A stretch of DNA of 64,000 bases from Eulemur rufifrons (Eukaryota; Chordata; Mammalia; Primates; Lemuridae). How positions within the stretch are numbered: position 1 is the stretch's first letter; every line of letters begins with the position of its first letter. The DNA lies in assembly GCF_041146395.1 (NCBI RefSeq), contig NC_091002.1, positions 9,790,501 to 9,854,500 of the forward strand. The letters run 5' to 3'. Below the pieces are notes generated by a model. That model ran no database searches, was not told the DNA's origin, and worked only from the letters and a program-made list of their open reading frames with translations. A program made the translations under genes and the position numbers. Positions 32,385 through 46,929 of this stretch are shown here, one piece after another.

Positions 32385-33776
32385 CAACACTAGTTCTTTG
32401 GATAAAAGATCTCAAGTAGTTCTGAGTCACCCTCTTTGTCATGCTGATTGTGAATCCCTCATGAGAATGAAGTATTCTTAGGCACTGGAGACTGGCCCTT
32501 GTACTAAGGGCATTATCTGGTGGGGAAAACATGCAGCTCCGCAACCACAAATCCACAAATGCTGGGGTAGTGCCACAAAAGTTGTGTGCATAAGTCATCC
32601 CATAGGGTAGTTGGATAAGGGTTGGCAGAGGAAGTCACATGTAAAACAAGAAGTTAACAAGCAGAAATATGGGGATGAGAGTAAAATAAAATCATTCCAG
32701 ACAGAAAGAACAGCACGAACAAAGACAAAGGGCTTGACATTTTGTGAACTGGAAAAAGCAGCTGAGTTGAGTCAAATGGAGGCACGTGAGGGAGGAGGCT
32801 AGGATGAGGCTGTAGAGCCTGTCTGGAACCCCAGGCTGTAGCAGATCCTAAATCCCCTGGGCATACACTATTCCCACACAGGTCAGTGGCTTCATACTGC
32901 AAGTGTGGGCCTCTCTGCTGGTGGGCATTATTTGGCCACAAGAGCACTAGAGCACAGACTGGGGCTGAAACTGTTGCCTGGGAGCAGCTCTCAACCAATG
33001 AAGGGTGGAAATTGATAGATAAATATCATACCTTTCTTGCCCCTTACAGGGGACATCTGAACCCTGTTCTGTGTACTGTCTCCCAGAGACCCCCAACTGC
33101 TTGCAACAGTAACCTGCTCACGGACACACCCTGTGTTAGGGTCCTTCCTCTCCCTGTCTCAGGTTCCCACCCCCTGCAGTGCTCCTTAGGAACACTTCCC
33201 AAATGAACTCTGCACTTGAAGTCCCTGCCCTAGTGTGCAATGAAGGAAAGCCAACCATGCCAGGTAATGCTGGATCTTCGGAGATGAGCACAATGCATAC
33301 AGCTGGGACTAAAAAATGTGTGTTGTTGAAGCAAAGCAGTCAGACAAATAAAAATGTGCTGCCACAAACTGAATGGAGTATCAGCGGTATGCTACTCATG
33401 CCAGAAACTCAACTCACCTACTGAGAAGGAGAAAGAGATAAATGCACACATTCTTCTTCCCTCAGAGTATAAGAATCACTTACAACAAAGGAAAGGGAAG
33501 TATGTTTTGGACTATTTGTGCTAATCAGAAAATGTAAGAGTTAAGAAAAATCTTATAAGCTCAAGAAAAATATACGAGTCCTAAGAATTTTAGGTGGAGA
33601 CAAAACACTGAAAATTTTTGCTTCATAAAGTTAAATTTCAATTAACAAATCAAGTTTTGTTGAGCTCCATGGTTATGCCACCATTTTTTCTAACATCAAT
33701 TGAATGACTCTTAAGCTATGACTGACAGGCACTCTAAAGTTTCAGCAACGCTCCAGCTACAGAAAAAGGACACAAA

Positions 33777-33919
33777 AGCCCAGTATGCTGGCACACACCT
33801 GTAGTCCCAGCTAGAGGCTGAGGCGGGAGGATTGCTTGAGCACAGGAATTCAAGGCTGCAGTGATCACACCACTGCATCCCAGGCTGGGTGACAGAGTGA
33901 GACCCCATCTCTTAAAAAA

Positions 33920-33961
<42 letters not shown>

Positions 33962-33962
33962 A
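33777..33962 (+). mobile_element. Alu fragment with a (GA)n tail
   Basis: Short Alu copy, CTGTAGTCCCAGCTAGAGGC to GAGACCCCATCTC, followed by a GA microsatellite at 33919-33955. The whole block is bracketed by GAAAAAGGACACAAA (33762-33776) and GAGAAAGGACACAAA (33963-33977), so the microsatellite belongs to the insertion. Confidence 0.85.
33919..33955. repeat. (GA)n microsatellite
   Basis: GAGAGA run with one early CA interruption. It sits where the Alu poly-A tail should be. Confidence 0.95.
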
Positions 33963-34721
33963 GAGAAAGGACACAAACCTCTAGGACTCCACAATGCTTG
34001 AGCTCAAACAGGAGCTGGCTCATAACTAGTAAACGGAAAGCTTCCAATAAAGATCTGATTTCCTATTACTGCAATTGGCACTACATTAAGCACATTCATG
34101 GGGCTCTGAAAGAGGAGGATTAGCTCACCTTAAAGACGAGATGTTTGTAAAGGCAGGGCACACTGCTCCCAAGTTTCAAAATCTCTTCCTGTTACATCCC
34201 TTGAATTAACTTTCCCATTTTGTCAAACAGCAACTAATTACAGATTTGTTCAGGACACTAAGTAGCACTTAAATAGTAGTAACATCTTCAGGATAAAAAT
34301 TTATCATTCACTTGTTATTAGTTCAAACAGAAATAACACCTATGTTGAATTATTACATGTTATTACAAACTTTCATAATAGCTGCACTGAGAGAATGGGA
34401 GTTTTGCTTGAATCGGGGGTGGAGGAAAAGATCTCTAACTCGGAGGTGTGATGGCATTGTTGTGCACAGAAGGCAGGTTTGAAAAGAAATTCGGTGAAAT
34501 GAGCCCACCAGGTACTTGCAGGCCTGAAGAAAAGGGCCCTACTTTGATGGAGAAAGGGTGTCAGTTTGCAGACTAATATAAACTCAAAACTTCATCTACT
34601 TTAAAACATTATTTTAAGGCTCTTGCTGAACATATACCAAAAAGCAAACTCCATTCTTCTATTTCCTGCTTCCTGGACTCAGAACTAAAGCTAATATCAT
34701 CAATACTAAAGTTTAGCTGAC

Positions 34722-35077
<356 letters not shown>

Positions 35078-35444
35078 TTTAGCTAACTGATTTTAAAAGA
35101 CTTTTTGAGAGCTAGTTTGGGAACCTTATAATACTTCATAACACTTTAAGAAAAGTATTTTTGAATATCAATTACTTGGATCTGAAAGGGCTAAATTCCA
35201 AATAGAAGTAATTTAAAAATACATGCTCACAAAAATCTGTGGACTGCCTGCACACAGCCTAGCAATTCATTTCAAGTAGCCCTTCTGTTACTTTTAGTTC
35301 AAGTCTGTGCTTGAGGCCAAATCTGACTAATCTATTTAAAATTGTACTTCATTCCCCCTACTTCTTCTAATACACCTATAAACATATTTGATTTATTACT
35401 GTCATCCCCACCAGGAAGTAAACTCACAAATGCAGAAATCTTTT

Positions 35445-35569
35445 TTTTTTTTTTTTTTTGAGTCTCACTGCATTGCTCAGGCTGGTCTTGAACTCTTGGG
35501 CTCAAGCCATCCTCCCACCTCAACCTACTGAGTAGTTGGGATTACAGGCATGCACCACCATGCTTAGCT
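35445..35569 (-). mobile_element. Alu fragment, antisense, 5'-truncated
   Basis: Only about 125 bp of one arm, but flanked by the perfect duplication CAGAAATCTTTT (35433-35444, 35570-35581). This shows it was truncated at insertion and not by later deletion. Confidence 0.85.
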
Positions 35570-36407
35570 CAGAAATCTTTTCTGCTTTGTTCACTGAGAA
35601 ACTCAAGTTTCTGCAGACTTCCTCCTGAGTAGTGACAATGAAAGACAGGCCTGAAGAGGGAGGAAAGAGATAACATTCCCAGGTGATTAAAAAAAAAAAT
35701 TAAAGTTGACATATACACTCAGTATAGGACCTCCTTCTCCCCAAGCCCAAGGCAATCCCTTACTCCATTTCTCCATTCATAAACCATTCAAAATGACTTA
35801 TGAAAGCTTGCACATTACTTTTGAACAGGTCAACATTTATGATTGATAATGTATCCTTATGTGATAAAGTATTCCTTGTATAGTCAAAAGCACACAGTTC
35901 CATTCTGCTATTTCATAGGCTATTTACAAAGGAGGTAGTAATAGAACCTAGTCTGGAGGTAAGAATTTTTATCCATTCAGCATTCAATCAACATTTACTA
36001 TGTGTTAAACAAAGATAGTTAACATAGCTTGTTCTCTCCCAAGAAGCTACTTGGTTGCAAAAATTAATTGTAATATCCTTTAATAGGTGCCTTGAGAAAT
36101 ATCTGAACAAAATACAGCACTGGTATAAGAGAGAGTGTAAAGAACAGGAAGAAACACAATCTAATTTTTGTTTTAGAAATATCACTGTCTCAGTGTGGCA
36201 GGCATGTGGAGGATGAACTGGATGTGGAATACCTGGAGATAAGACCACAGCAGCAGTCTAGGTGAGAGATGAGTCCAGCTGAAACTGAGACATGAGTGCA
36301 GGGATGTGTAGTGCAAGACAGACTAGGTGATAGGACAGAAGGTGGTACGATCGATTCACTGAGTGAACACTGGACGCATGTACTTCCCTGGCAACGTATT
36401 AAACCTA

Positions 36408-36618
36408 GGCTGGGTGTGGGCGGCATGGGCCTGTAATCCCAGCTCCTTGGCAGGCTGATGCCCGAGGATTGCTTGAGCCCAGGAGTTCAAGGTTACAGTG
36501 AGCTATGATCGTGCCACTACACTCCAGTCTAGGTGACAGAGTGAGACCCTGTCTCAAAACAAACAAACAAACAAAAGGCAAAAAACCACCACCAATAAAC
36601 CAAACAAAAAAGAAACTA
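36408..36618 (+). mobile_element. Alu-related SINE, short copy
   Basis: GGCTGGGTGTGGGCGGCATG to GACCCTGTCTCAAAAC with an (AAAC)n-like tail. Duplication TATTAAACCTA on both sides (36397-36407, 36619-36629). Confidence 0.88.
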
Positions 36619-36639
36619 TATTAAACCTACCTGATAACG

Positions 36640-36790
36640 TTACAGAGGACTAATACCATTATTCAGATTTTATGAGGATTTAAGGCTTAGAGTGGCTAAG
36701 GAACTTATTAAGGCGCTTTCAGCTAGGTTTTCGGGAGAGCTGTGATTCAAACTCAAATGTCTAATTTTAAAGCCTGAACTCCTGGCCCAA
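36640..36790 (-). repeat. MIR SINE remnant
   Basis: Antisense MIR-like order (CCATTATTCAGATTTTATGA, CTTAGAGTGGCTAAGGAAC, GTGATTCAAACTCAAATGTC). Diverged. Confidence 0.5.
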
Positions 36791-37379
36791 AGCAAGAATT
36801 TAATACTCACACACTGTGCTTAGCTTACTAAAAGTACCCAGGTAAACATGTACTGTGGGGAGCTAGAGATACTGGAGGCAATATAGCACAGAGTCACGGT
36901 CAAGGGTATGAAGATGCAAAGGACAGTCAAAAGTGTGGAAAACCTCAGTAAGGTCATAAAAACAAACTGAAAATGTCCACTGATTTTGGCAATTTGGGAG
37001 GTGCCTACAGACCTGGCAAGTTTATTTCATTCTAGTGGTGAAGACAGAGTCATACTGCAATAGATTTAGGAATAAATAGGAGATAGAGAACAAGGAGATA
37101 ATGGGCATAGGTTTCTCCTGAAAGACATGGCTCTCAGGAGAGTCAGGCAACATCTTGTGCAGTAAGAAGAGTCCAAGGGAGACAGTCTTTTTAATTTTTA
37201 AAAAATATGGGACAAATATGAATATGAAACAGAAGTGGAATGCACCAAAAAAATAGGATGAAGAGATAGGTGGAAAATCCAAGGAGACAAAAATTAACTG
37301 ATGAAGCATAAGAAGTAGAGGCACTCAGGGGTGGAAGGATTAGCTTTTGAAAGTGGAGCTTTTCTGGTAGAGGGATGAG

Positions 37380-37535
37380 GGATCAAAAATTACCTATCAG
37401 GTACAATGTATACTATTTGGGTGATGGCTACACTAAAAGCCCTGACTTCACCACTACACAATTCATTCATGTATCAAAAAACCACTTGTACCTCCCAAAT
37501 CTACTGAAATTAAAAAATTAATAAATTTAAACAGA
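37380..37535 (+). mobile_element. L1 3' end, strongly 5'-truncated
   Basis: CTATTTGGGTGATGGCTACA, CACTACACAATTCATTCATG and CAAAAAACCACTTGTACCTC are the characteristic L1 3' UTR end, followed by an A-rich tail. Confidence 0.75.
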
Positions 37536-38362
37536 AAGTGGAGTTTTTCACATCTGGTCAGTCTTTCGTTTTCTCCTCCAGGCTGCAGGCAGAGGAAGGG
37601 AAGTGGGGTGGATTAGGGGCTTGAGAAGCATGGGAAAGGTCTCAAGCGGCATCCACAGGTACAGAAAGGAGAAGAGACTGCTGAGCAATGCCTCATGGAA
37701 GGAATATCCTGTGTAGCACGGACTTCTGCTGTGTTACCTCGGAAAGATACCGAGGGTCCCAGCCACACCAGGGAGGCCAGAGGGAGTTCTACTGAGAAAA
37801 TTCTCTGAAGCAGGGTTTAAGTCCAGGCTCGCCACTGATGGTTGTGTCACTGCTTAGGTCAAAACTGGGGCTAACCCTTCCAAGTCTCCGCAAAGATCCA
37901 CCGAGACCACGCGGTGGGGAGACGACCCTCCCACGAGTTCGCCACCGAGAGCAGTCTTACTGGCCGGTGCAAAGCTGTCCCGGCCCAGCGCCGGTTCTCG
38001 TGCCATGGTGTGATGGTGCCATGGTCTACCTGTGCGTGTGCGCAGGCCTTCCACCGTGGCAGCTTTAAGGACCTTCCGGGTCCCAAGCGCTGGAGGATCT
38101 GCAGAAGCCACCTCTGAGAGCCCGGTAGCTCCGCAGGTGAGCTGAGGCGCCAGGACGAGGGCCGCAGCCTCCCCCGTCCGCGCTCCCTAGTCCACTCGCC
38201 CCTTTCCCGCCCCTGCCCGCACCCGGACCGCTCCCGAGGCCTCGGGGCACTAGAGCGGCCAGTGCTCCGGGGTCCGAGCGGCCCGAGTAGGGGATGCGAA
38301 GCGCGCGGCACGGGGCGGGCCGTGCTGAGCCCGGAGGAGGGCCGTGGGAGAGGGGACATTAC

Positions 38363-38452
38363 CTCTAACATGCCTCTCCTGCTCGCCCCGGCCGTGTCGA
38401 TGAGCGTGTTGTCCAGGTCAAAGAAAACCGCTCGCACGCGGCTCAACCCCAT
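38363..38452 (-). CDS. NANP: NANP exon 1 (coding part): N-acylneuraminate-9-phosphatase, N-terminus
   Basis: First coding exon of N-acylneuraminate-9-phosphatase, a cytosolic HAD-superfamily phosphatase that removes the 9-phosphate from N-acetylneuraminate 9-phosphate, the last step before CMP-sialic acid formation. The exon encodes residues 1-30, starting MGLSRVRAVFFDLDNTLID, and contains HAD motif I, with D12 as nucleophile and D14 as general acid/base by family knowledge. The start codon is the ATG at 38452-38450, which lies in a CpG island. The exon ends after the GAG codon for E30 with a GT donor (GAG|GTAATG on the minus strand) in phase 0. Exon 2 begins with a V codon in the same phase, and the spliced frame is 248 codons, the human NANP length. 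The longer open frame running on to 37871 is intron read-through. Confidence 0.96.
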
Positions 38453-38496
38453 CGCGCCGACCGCCCGCGCTACCCGCCACCTCGCAGACAGCGCCC

Positions 38497-38506
38497 GCGC
38501 ATGCGT
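38497..38506. promoter_or_regulatory. Candidate NRF1 site in the NANP promoter
   Basis: The sequence GCGCATGCGT (ACGCATGCGC on the minus strand) matches the NRF1 palindrome consensus closely. It sits about 45 bp upstream of the NANP start codon, inside the CpG island, a typical position for NRF1 in housekeeping promoters. Function is inferred from motif and position only. Confidence 0.55.
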
Positions 38507-38650
38507 GAGGCGGGCAGCCGGGAAGGCGTGGGCGGAGCCGTGAGGTCACCTGACCCTCTCGCGGCGCCTGCCAGCGGCCGCGGCCTCCCTTTGTATCCTC
38601 GCGGGAACTGCCGCGAGTTGTGTAATTCCCTGAGCTTCTGAGAACAACGA

Positions 38651-39466
38651 GATCCCGCGAGACTCCGAAGTCCAGCTGTAGGAAGTGCGTGGGCGGCACT
38701 CGTCTGAGTCACGGGGTGCTTGGTTATTTGAGCAGCTGGCTGGTGGGGTTGGGTGAGAAGCGCGGTTTTCTTCCTTTGTGTCCTTTGCTTATCCCTTGTC
38801 AGTCTGCTCTCCCTACTGCCCATGGGAGATTTTCCGCGCGGTCGGGCTCCTGGGAGGGGCCCTAAGAAGCTGGCTCTTCTGGTTAGGCAGGGTGTTAGCG
38901 CCCGCGGAGCAGCTGGCAGCTCGTAAATGTGGCTGGTCCTTTGCTAGCCCTAAGTCGGGTTGTGTGTGTGTCTCTGTCCAGGTCTAGTGTCCTAAGGCTG
39001 TCTGTACTGGCCCGGTCACTGTTAGTAGCAGGAGCGCTTGGGGGCTGCAAAGTTGTGAAAGCCTGGGTTTTCAAATCTTGTTTAACAGCTAATTGCACCG
39101 GCTGTGTTTTCCAAGCTCGGAAACTTACCATCTTGCGCCTTCATGTCTTTACATTAAAATGGTAGCCTTGTTAGACCTGGAGCCCACATCAGTACATTTT
39201 TGAAAGGTGTAACCTGGATCTCTTACCAGCCCTTATTTGACAGCGGTGCCTTAAGACGGGGGAGCTCTGTAGCGTCTGCCCGATGTTTTGTCCACCTTGA
39301 TTGCATTTCCTGAAACCTTGCATTCTCATACCTCTGGATACCGTTTAATCGATTGGTTTTCAGGTATAGCAAGGGACTGAGGGACCTGGATAGCATATTT
39401 AACCGCCAGAGGGCGATAACAACTATTTGTCGCCTACTGCTAGCAGAACAAGGATCATGAAAAGAA
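38651..39466. other. Non-coding stretch upstream of NANP
   Basis: GC content falls off away from the island. A + strand donor-like TTGGGTGAGA lies near 38748-38757. No coding exon recognised. Confidence 0.4.
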
Positions 39467-39473
39467 CCTCTAA

Positions 39474-39824
<351 letters not shown>

Positions 39825-39894
39825 CCTCTAATCTTTTTTGTCTCTATTGGATAACTACTGAAATTTGGATATGTGGTCATGATCAGTGACCACA

Positions 39895-40362
39895 AATTGT
39901 CTGTCTGGTAGGTGGATCAGTACCAATTTGGCCTGCCACCTGATTTTGTTTAGCCTGATTTTTTACATATTTAAATGGGTGAAAAAAATCAAAAAATAGT
40001 ATTTCGTTACACATGAAAATCAAATTTTAGTGGCCATAGTTATATTGGAACACATCCCACTCATTTTTTTAAGAAAAAAACAAAATGAAAATTTGAATGC
40101 TGCAATATAGAGAAATGTTATTTCAAGTCACTCATTTAATGCTAGATGATTAATTTTAATTGAATTACAAGAGTACTACAGGCCTAACCTCCACTGAAAA
40201 CTGTATGGTTTCTCACTCATTCATTTCTGTATTGTCTATTGCTACTTTTGACCTACAGTGGCAGAGTTGAATAATTATAAGTGGGACCATGTGGCTAGAA
40301 AGCCTAAAATATTTATTATCTAGCTCTTTACAGAAAAAATTTGCCACCTCTGAGGCACATGA
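39895..40362. mobile_element. hAT-type DNA transposon remnant
   Basis: The right end TGGCAGAGTTGAATAATTAT, GCCTAAAATATTTATTATCT and CAGAAAAAATTTGCCACCTC matches a common non-autonomous hAT (Charlie-like) terminus. The left boundary is approximate. Confidence 0.55.
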
Positions 40363-41199
40363 TTAACAATCGATCTGCTGATGTTCCGTAGGTTAGATCA
40401 ATTGGCTTATGTTAACAGGTTTCTATTCTGCAGTGTCAGACTACCCACTTTTATATTTGTGGAGCAGAATCACAGTTGACATCTCATTAGTACCGTGAAG
40501 AGTAAACTTATATCCAGTCTGTAAAACCATGACTCTGCTCTGTGGTTACCTTGGTGATATATAGGGATAGTCTATCAATTGTGGTCGTTCAGATTAGCGA
40601 TCAGTCAAAACTCTGAGTGCATTAATTGGAGTTACTTCTTTTTAGTTGTCTGAAGTGTCAGAATCAATTTAGCATAAAACTGGTTATGGGCATAGGAAGC
40701 TTATAGGATTGGAGCAGTTTTTTTTTTTTTCACCTTTCTGAAGTACATATGGACTTTATTGATTTAGGCACAAATCTAAGCTTAAGGTACAGCAGTCTGT
40801 ATAATCAATCCTCTTAATGGGATGAGTTGACAGGTTTCCCTTTGTGATAAGTCCTCTAGTGGCATTGCATGACCTGTCCAACTTTGCTACTTGGAGGAAA
40901 GTAATGGCCAGATGCAGTACAACCTGACAGCTTTAATTCCTTCTAAATTAAATGTCTGGAGGCTTCAGGGTGTTGCAGTTAATATCTGTGGACTAATGAG
41001 TTTTTTTGTAGCATTTTAAGGTAATGAGATATACAGACTACCTCTAAGTACAGTCCTGAAACTAGTCATCTTGACAGAATAACACTAGTAGTTAGAGGAG
41101 GTCTTCAAATTTGCAGGAAGCAAGATCTAAGTAAAAGATTTATAATTGTCAGACTTGATCTAGGAACAAATAAAATGGAAACTAAACTGTAGTGCTTGC
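40363..41199. other. Unassigned non-coding stretch
   Basis: No gene or confident repeat recognised. Confidence 0.4.
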
Positions 41200-41585
41200 T
41201 TCTCCTGCATTCTGCCCTCTATAGAATGAAACTATTGTGCAAATGCTGATGCCCAGCTTTGAACCTGTTCACCTTGCTCTCCAGTTGCCATTCCCTGGCA
41301 TCCTGTTACTTGTCCTATCAGCAGCCTTTGACCCAGCTAATTATTGTTTTTTCCTTGATAAATTTTCTTTACTTGGCTTTCAGAAAGCTATGCTGTCTTC
41401 ATTTTCTTTGCTGCTCAGTGACGACTCTTCATAGTCTCTTTGCTGGTTCCTCCTCATCTCCCTGCTTTTCTGATTTGGAGCAGCCCAGGGTTGGCTAACT
41501 ACATTCACTCCCTTGGGGATCTCATTCACTTTCATGGCTTTAAATACCATCTATATGTATATGTTGATGACTCAAAATTATATCT
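41200..41585 (+). mobile_element. L2/CR1-like LINE reverse-transcriptase fragment
   Basis: Translated on the + strand it shows LSAAFD (cf. the DLSAAFDTVDH signature of L2/CR1 reverse transcriptases). About 190 bp downstream it has YVDDSKLY, cf. the catalytic YADDTQLY box. The spacing and order fit a decayed RT domain. Confidence 0.7.
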
Positions 41586-41629
41586 TCTCTGAATTCTTAA
41601 GAGTTGGCTTGGCCGGAAGATAGAAAAAT

Positions 41630-42420
41630 AAACACAGCCAATGAATATCGAAACCGTGGTCAATCACACTCATATTTCGAGAAATGCAAATCCAAACTGT
41701 TAGTAGGATTCCATTTTCACCTATGGGATAAGCAACGGTTAAATGTTTGACAGCCAGAGCTGGTGACCATGTAGGAAAACAGGCCCTTATATTGGTTGAG
41801 GGAATGTAAATGCAGCCTCCTTTGAGAATAACTTGGCAGTGTCTGCCCATCCCCACTGCAAGGAATTTACCCTTGGAAATACTTTCAAAACTTTCACCAG
41901 ATACAAATACTAGAATGTTCCCTGCAGCACTATAAAAGCAAAAGTGTGGAAACAACCCTTGGGGAACTCTAGGGACCATAGAATAAAACTTGATATATCT
42001 GTAGGATGGAATACTGTGCACACTTAAAAATGTAAACAATGGGGTTTCTTCTGGGTTTTGGGGATTGCAGGATTCATGATTTATAGAAACTGCTACCCAG
42101 AGTTTTCTTTGGGCAGTTCCCCCAGAAATAGGATGAAAAAGAATGTCTTTTCCCCCTCATTTGCCTTCTCCTTATCATCCAGGAGAGGGAATAAAATGTG
42201 GAGTCCCCTGTTTCCTTAATCTCTGGTCTAGTCACAGCCATTCTTATGATACAGCTTCAATATTCTACTCCCTCCTCCTTTGCCCATTCCAGGATCCCAA
42301 GCATACTGTATTTATTTATTTATTCTTGATGAGTACATTGGGGTTTATTGTACAGGAATTCTCTATTTTTGGATATGTTTGCAATTTTCCATAGTAAAAA
42401 GTGAAGAAACAAAACCAAAA
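41630..42420 (+). mobile_element. L1M LINE 3'-end remnant
   Basis: TTTGAGAATAACTTGGCAGT, GGAAATACTTTCAAAACTTT and GCAGCACTATAAAAGCAAAA follow the order of an L1M ORF2 end and 3' UTR. Heavily decayed, with a (TTTA)n patch near 42310. Confidence 0.6.
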
Positions 42421-42454
42421 AGCAAAACAATAAAACTCAATAATACCTAATATT

Positions 42455-42705
42455 TTGAATTAATTACTATTATTGAACACATTATATTCCAGGCACTGTG
42501 CTAACCACTTTACATGTATTAACTCATCTAATCTTCACAGCAACTCTAAGAAATAGGTACTATTATTATCCCCATTTTACAGATGAGAAACATTTTACAG
42601 ATGAAAAACGATAAAGAAGTTAAATAAATTGCCAAGGTCACAGAACTCAAAAGGGGCAGAGCCAGTATCTGAACCCAGGCAGGCTGGCTCCAGAGCCTAT
42701 TCTCC
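42455..42705 (-). repeat. MIR SINE, well preserved
   Basis: Antisense MIR nearly end to end: CAGGCACTGTGCTAACCACT, TATTATTATCCCCATTTTAC, CCAAGGTCACAGAACTC and GAACCCAGGCAGGCTGGCTC. Confidence 0.88.
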
Positions 42706-42719
42706 TCATGTACTGTACA

Positions 42720-43214
42720 AGGTACTTATTAGATACAACACCAAACGTACTGTATTTCTCAAATAATCGACCCCATAAAGTGCTTGGGATCTCAAGAATA
42801 TGCAATCAATGTATTTTTATGGCATATTTTTGAGAGCAGAATCTATTCATTTTTTTTCCCCGCACTACAGATCTGTTGTTGAAATCAGAAGTGAAAATAA
42901 GAAGACACTGACTGGCTGATAAATAGGCCAGGACACACTTAGGTTAATACCAATCTCCCAACAGTATTACCAAAGCATTATCAGCATACTGACAACCATT
43001 CCCCGGGTGTTTATATATATATTTACCCAGGGTTTATATATATTCAGAACTGTACAACGCTCCCTTCCCTAAACTCCAGGTATCTTACTAAATCATCCAG
43101 GAGACAATGACAGAAGTATAAGAAAGTATATGTCTTTCTCATAATAAATATAAGATTGTTATCTTAAAACCCTGTATTTGTACTACTGAAGCTGCTATTC
43201 ATTTTATTCTTTAG
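42720..43214. other. Unassigned AT-rich stretch
   Basis: No gene or confident repeat recognised. Confidence 0.4.
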
Positions 43215-44825
43215 ATTGATTCTTATTTTTTTTTAAATTTGTATAAATTTAGGGGGTACAATTGCAGTTTTGATATATAGATATGTTGTGTATAGGTGAA
43301 AAATGGGCTTTTAATGTAACCATCACCTGAATAGTGTACATTGTACACATTAAATAATTTCTCATCCCTCTTGCCCCTTCTGAGTGTCTAATGTCTATTT
43401 TTCCACATTCTATATCTATGTGTACACATTATGTAGCTCCCACTTATAAGTGAGAATGTACGGTATTTGACTATCTCAGTTATTTCACTTAAAACAATGG
43501 CTTCCAGTTCCACCCATGTTGTTGCAAAAGACATGATTTCATTCTTTTTATTGGCTGAGTAATATTCTGTGGTTTATATATACCACATTTTCTTTATGTA
43601 ATTATCTGTTTGATGGACACTTAGACTGATTTAATAGCTTTACTATTGTGAGTAGTGCTGTGATAAACATACAAGTGCAGGTATCTTTTAGATATAATGA
43701 TTGCTTTTTTGAGGGGTAGACACTCAGTAGTGGGATTGCTCGATCACATGGTATATGTATTTTTAGTTCTTTGAAAAATCTCCATACTGTTTTCCATAGA
43801 GGTTGTATTAATTTACATTTCCACCAACAGAGTATGAGTGTTCTCTTTTCTCTGTGCATCTGTTATTTTTTGAGTTTTTAATAGTAGCTATTCTGACTGG
43901 TGTAAGATGGTATCTCATTGTGGTTTTAATTTGCATTTCTCTGGTGATTACTAATGTTGAGCATTTTTCATATGCTTGCTGGCCATTTGTATGTCTTCTT
44001 TTGAAAAATGTCTTTTTGTGTCCTTTGTCTACACCTACTTTTTAATAGGTTTATTTGATTTTTTTTGTTGTTGTTTGAGTTCCTTGTAGATTCTGGATTT
44101 TAGTCCTTTGTCAGATGCATAATTTGCAAATAATTTATCCTATTCAGGTTGTTCACTCTGTTGATTATTTCTTTTGCTGTGCAGAAGCTTTTTTGTTTAA
44201 GTCTATTTGTCTAGTTTTGGTTTTGCTGCTTGGGCTTTTGAGGTCTTAGTCTTGAATTCTTTGCCTATGCCAATGCACGAAGAGTTTTTCCTAGGTTTTC
44301 TTCTAGTATTTTTATAGTTTCAGGTCTTACATTTAAATCTTTAATCTATCTTGAGTTAATTTTTGTATATGGTGAGAGAGATCCAGTTTCATTCTTTTAC
44401 ATATGATAATCCAATTTTCCCAGCACAATTTATTAAATAGTATGCCTTTTCCCAGTGTATGTTTTTGTTGACTTTGTCAAAGATCAGTTAGTTGGCTGTA
44501 AGTGTGTGGATTTATTTCTGGGTCTCTATTGTTTTCTATTGATCTATGTGCCTATTTTTATACCAATACCATGCTGTTTTGATTATTATGGCCTTGCAGT
44601 ATAATTTGAAGTCAGGTAATGTGATGTCTCTAGCTTCATTCTTTTTGCTTAGGATTGCTTTGGCTATTCAGACTCTTTTTTTGAAATATATTAATTTTAG
44701 AATTTTTTTTTCTCTAATTCTGTGAAAAATGACATTGGCGGCTTGATAGGAATTGCATTGAATCAGTAGATGCTCTGGGTAGTGTGATCATTTTAACAAT
44801 ATCAATTCTTCCAATCCATAAGCGT
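43215..44825 (-). mobile_element. L1 LINE, 5'-truncated, antisense
   Basis: Begins at the L1 3' end (reverse complement reading TTAGGGGGTACAATTGCAGT) and runs back through ORF2 C-terminal and RT sequence to about 44825. Multiple stops and frameshifts. Confidence 0.88.
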
Positions 44826-44878
44826 GATTTTTTTCTTTTTGTTCTCTTTATTTTTATTTTTTGGATGTCCAAAAGAAT

Positions 44879-46925
<2,047 letters not shown>

Positions 46926-46929
46926 AAGG

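Larger units (their letters stand above)
37870..38650. promoter_or_regulatory. CpG island at the NANP promoter
   Basis: GC-rich and CpG-dense stretch that spans NANP exon 1, the start of intron 1 and the region upstream of the ATG. There is no TATA box close to the start codon, which fits a broad CpG-island housekeeping promoter. NANP transcription would begin between about 38455 and 38600 and run leftward; the exact start cannot be read from sequence. The right-hand side could also fire divergent + strand transcripts. Confidence 0.85.

Noticed and set aside
37871..38452. 193-codon frame starting at the NANP ATG
   Set aside because: It reads through the exon 1 donor into intron. The spliced 248-codon frame matches NANP exactly.
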